Part shown: one piece after another, positions 4,757 to 5,879 of the stretch | Numbering within the stretch: the stretch's first letter is position 1 | Layout: every line of letters begins with the position of its first letter | Source: Rickettsiales bacterium | GTDB taxonomy: Bacteria > Pseudomonadota > Alphaproteobacteria > Rickettsiales > UBA1997 | Direction of reading: 5' to 3' | Length of the DNA: 5,879 nt | Assembly: GCA_947487845.1 (NCBI GenBank) | Contig: CANKYC010000068.1 | Location: forward strand, 1-5,879 | The notes under the pieces: model-generated | The model's database searches: none | What the model was told of the DNA's origin: nothing | What the model saw: the letters and a program-made list of their open reading frames with translations, nothing else | Program-made: the position numbers and the translations under genes

Positions 4757-5722
4757 ATGACCAACATCCTAAATTTCGGTGACGCCCAAAAAAATGATAA
4801 CGTTACTCCGGTTGAAAAGCTGTCGATTCAGAAAGAAAAAAACCGTCAGGAATGGGCCAAAAAAGCTGAAATTCTTTGCGAAGCTTTGCCCTACATGACC
4901 AAATTTGCTGGTGAAACTCTGGTGATTAAATTTGGCGGCAGCGCCATGGGTTCAAACGATAATCTGAAAAATTTTGCCAAAAATATTGTTCTGCTCAAAC
5001 AGATTGGCATCAATCCAATTGTGGTTCACGGCGGTGGTCCGCAAATTGGTCAGATGCTTGCTAAGTTGAATATCAAATCTTCTTTTGTCGATGGTTTGCG
5101 CATCACTGATTCTGATACAGTTGATGTGGTTGAGATGGTTTTGGCCGGTTCAATTAACAAGGCGATTGTACAAGAAATCAACGCGGCCGGAGGTAAGGCG
5201 ATTGGCATTTGCGGTAAAGATGGCAATTTGATCAGAGCCAAAAGATTAACCAGAACCAAAAAAGATCCCGATTCTAATATTGAGAAAATCTTGAATTTGG
5301 GTTTTGTCGGCGAGCCTTACAAAGTTGATCCAGAAGTTTTAAATATTTTCGAAGATTCAAATATCATCCCGGTAATTGCGCCAATTGGTGTTGGTGATAA
5401 TGGCGAAACTTTCAACATCAACGCTGATACTGCGGCAGGTGCAATTGCTGTTGCGGTGCAAGCGGCTAAGTTGGTGATTCTGTCAGATATTGACGGCGTA
5501 ATGTTGCCAAATGGCGAATTAGTCAGTCACTTAAATACAGCAACCGCCAGACAAATGATTGCAGATGGAATTATCACCGGCGGCATGATTCCAAAAATTG
5601 AAACCTGCATGGCGGCAATTGAAGCTGGTGTTGAGTTCGCCCATATTTTAAATGGTGCAGTCGATAATATTTTGCTGATGGAAATATTTACTGAAAGTGG
5701 CGCGGGTACGATGATTTTGTAA
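4757..5722 (+). CDS. argB: N-acetylglutamate kinase
   Basis: It phosphorylates N-acetyl-L-glutamate with ATP, the second step of arginine synthesis. The 321-aa product shows VIKFGGSAMG at 56-65 with K58, VVHGGGPQIG at 89-98, GLRITD at 113-118, FNINADTAAGAIA at 219-231, VILSDIDGVM at 240-249, and IITGGMIPKIETC at 272-284 with K280. The roughly 50 residues before the kinase core, including a helix around NRQEWAKKAEILCEALPYM, are longer than in the short E. coli-type enzyme. They resemble the N-terminal helix of arginine-sensitive hexameric forms, so feedback inhibition by arginine is plausible but inferred. It is separated from bioD by 79 nt without a clear terminator or Shine-Dalgarno, and may be co-transcribed or have its own promoter. 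No other arg gene is in view. Confidence 0.96.
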   Translation: MTNILNFGDAQKNDNVTPVEKLSIQKEKNRQEWAKKAEILCEALPYMTKFAGETLVIKFGGSAMGSNDNLKNFAKNIVLLKQIGINPIVVHGGGPQIGQMLAKLNIKSSFVDGLRITDSDTVDVVEMVLAGSINKAIVQEINAAGGKAIGICGKDGNLIRAKRLTRTKKDPDSNIEKILNLGFVGEPYKVDPEVLNIFEDSNIIPVIAPIGVGDNGETFNINADTAAGAIAVAVQAAKLVILSDIDGVMLPNGELVSHLNTATARQMIADGIITGGMIPKIETCMAAIEAGVEFAHILNGAVDNILLMEIFTESGAGTMIL

Positions 5723-5790
5723 AAATTTCTAAGAACCTGTCCCAAGTCTTTCTTACCGAACAAGCAACAACCTCACAAACGCCAATTCAA

Positions 5791-5879
5791 TCATTGCGAG
5801 AGAGGTGGAGAGCTTTCTCTCGCAGTTCTTCCAAAGTCTGCGGCTTTTCTCTAGCCAAGAAAAAGATCTCTCCACAACC
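5791..5879. repeat. intergenic inverted-repeat element downstream of argB
   Basis: TCATTGCGAGAGA opens a block with several nested pairings. GCGAGAGA (5796-5803) pairs with TCTCTCGC (5816-5823). GAGAG (5808-5812) pairs with CTCTC (5817-5821) as a competing hairpin. GTGGAGAG (5805-5812) pairs with CTCTCCAC (5868-5875), and GGCT (5842-5845) with AGCC (5853-5856). The TCATTGCGAG start is reminiscent of dispersed intergenic repeats in many alphaproteobacteria. No coding frame is convincing in 5723-5879. The element may continue past the window edge. Confidence 0.5.

Overview
The window looks like a piece of an AT-rich alphaproteobacterial genome, most likely a Rickettsiales- or Holosporales-like lineage. 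The evidence is low G+C, an IS481-type transposase start and a VirD4/TraG-type coupling-protein start that both resemble versions from Rickettsiales mobile elements, and a standard alphaproteobacterial set of housekeeping genes. The taxonomic placement is inference from family resemblance. Having argB and bioD argues against the most reduced obligate intracellular genomes.

Left part (1 to about 1770, genes on the minus strand): a decayed mobile region. It holds the 5' part of an IS481-type transposase with a frameshift and a probable IS end near 333, a 41-codon open remnant, the first 108 codons of a VirD4/TraG conjugative coupling ATPase (Walker A present, rest missing), a 48-codon ORF just upstream of it, and a 232-aa protein with the HxD...H...R signature of Fe(II)/2-oxoglutarate dioxygenases. 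The dioxygenase 3' end is unusual. An eight-G tract sits before its last 16 codons, and two further diverged copies of its own iron-site-proximal segment follow. This suggests collapsed or recombined paralogues.

Middle (about 1838 to 2682): a self-contained REP/RAYT module. A 164-aa Y1 (HUH) REP-associated tyrosine transposase is flanked by four perfect 11-bp-stem palindromes and one decayed fifth copy. The palindromes occur in both orientations and show compensatory changes in the stem.

Right part (2795 to 5722, plus strand): purN, def, a 32-aa hydrophobic micro-ORF, bioD and argB, tightly packed and co-directional. The first four probably form one transcription unit (4-nt gap, then ATGA and TAATG overlaps); argB follows after 79 nt. 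The products serve purine synthesis, N-terminal protein maturation, biotin synthesis and arginine synthesis, so this is a growth-related cluster rather than one pathway. Def carries an unusual His/Asp-rich loop. The last ~90 bases hold an inverted-repeat-rich intergenic element.
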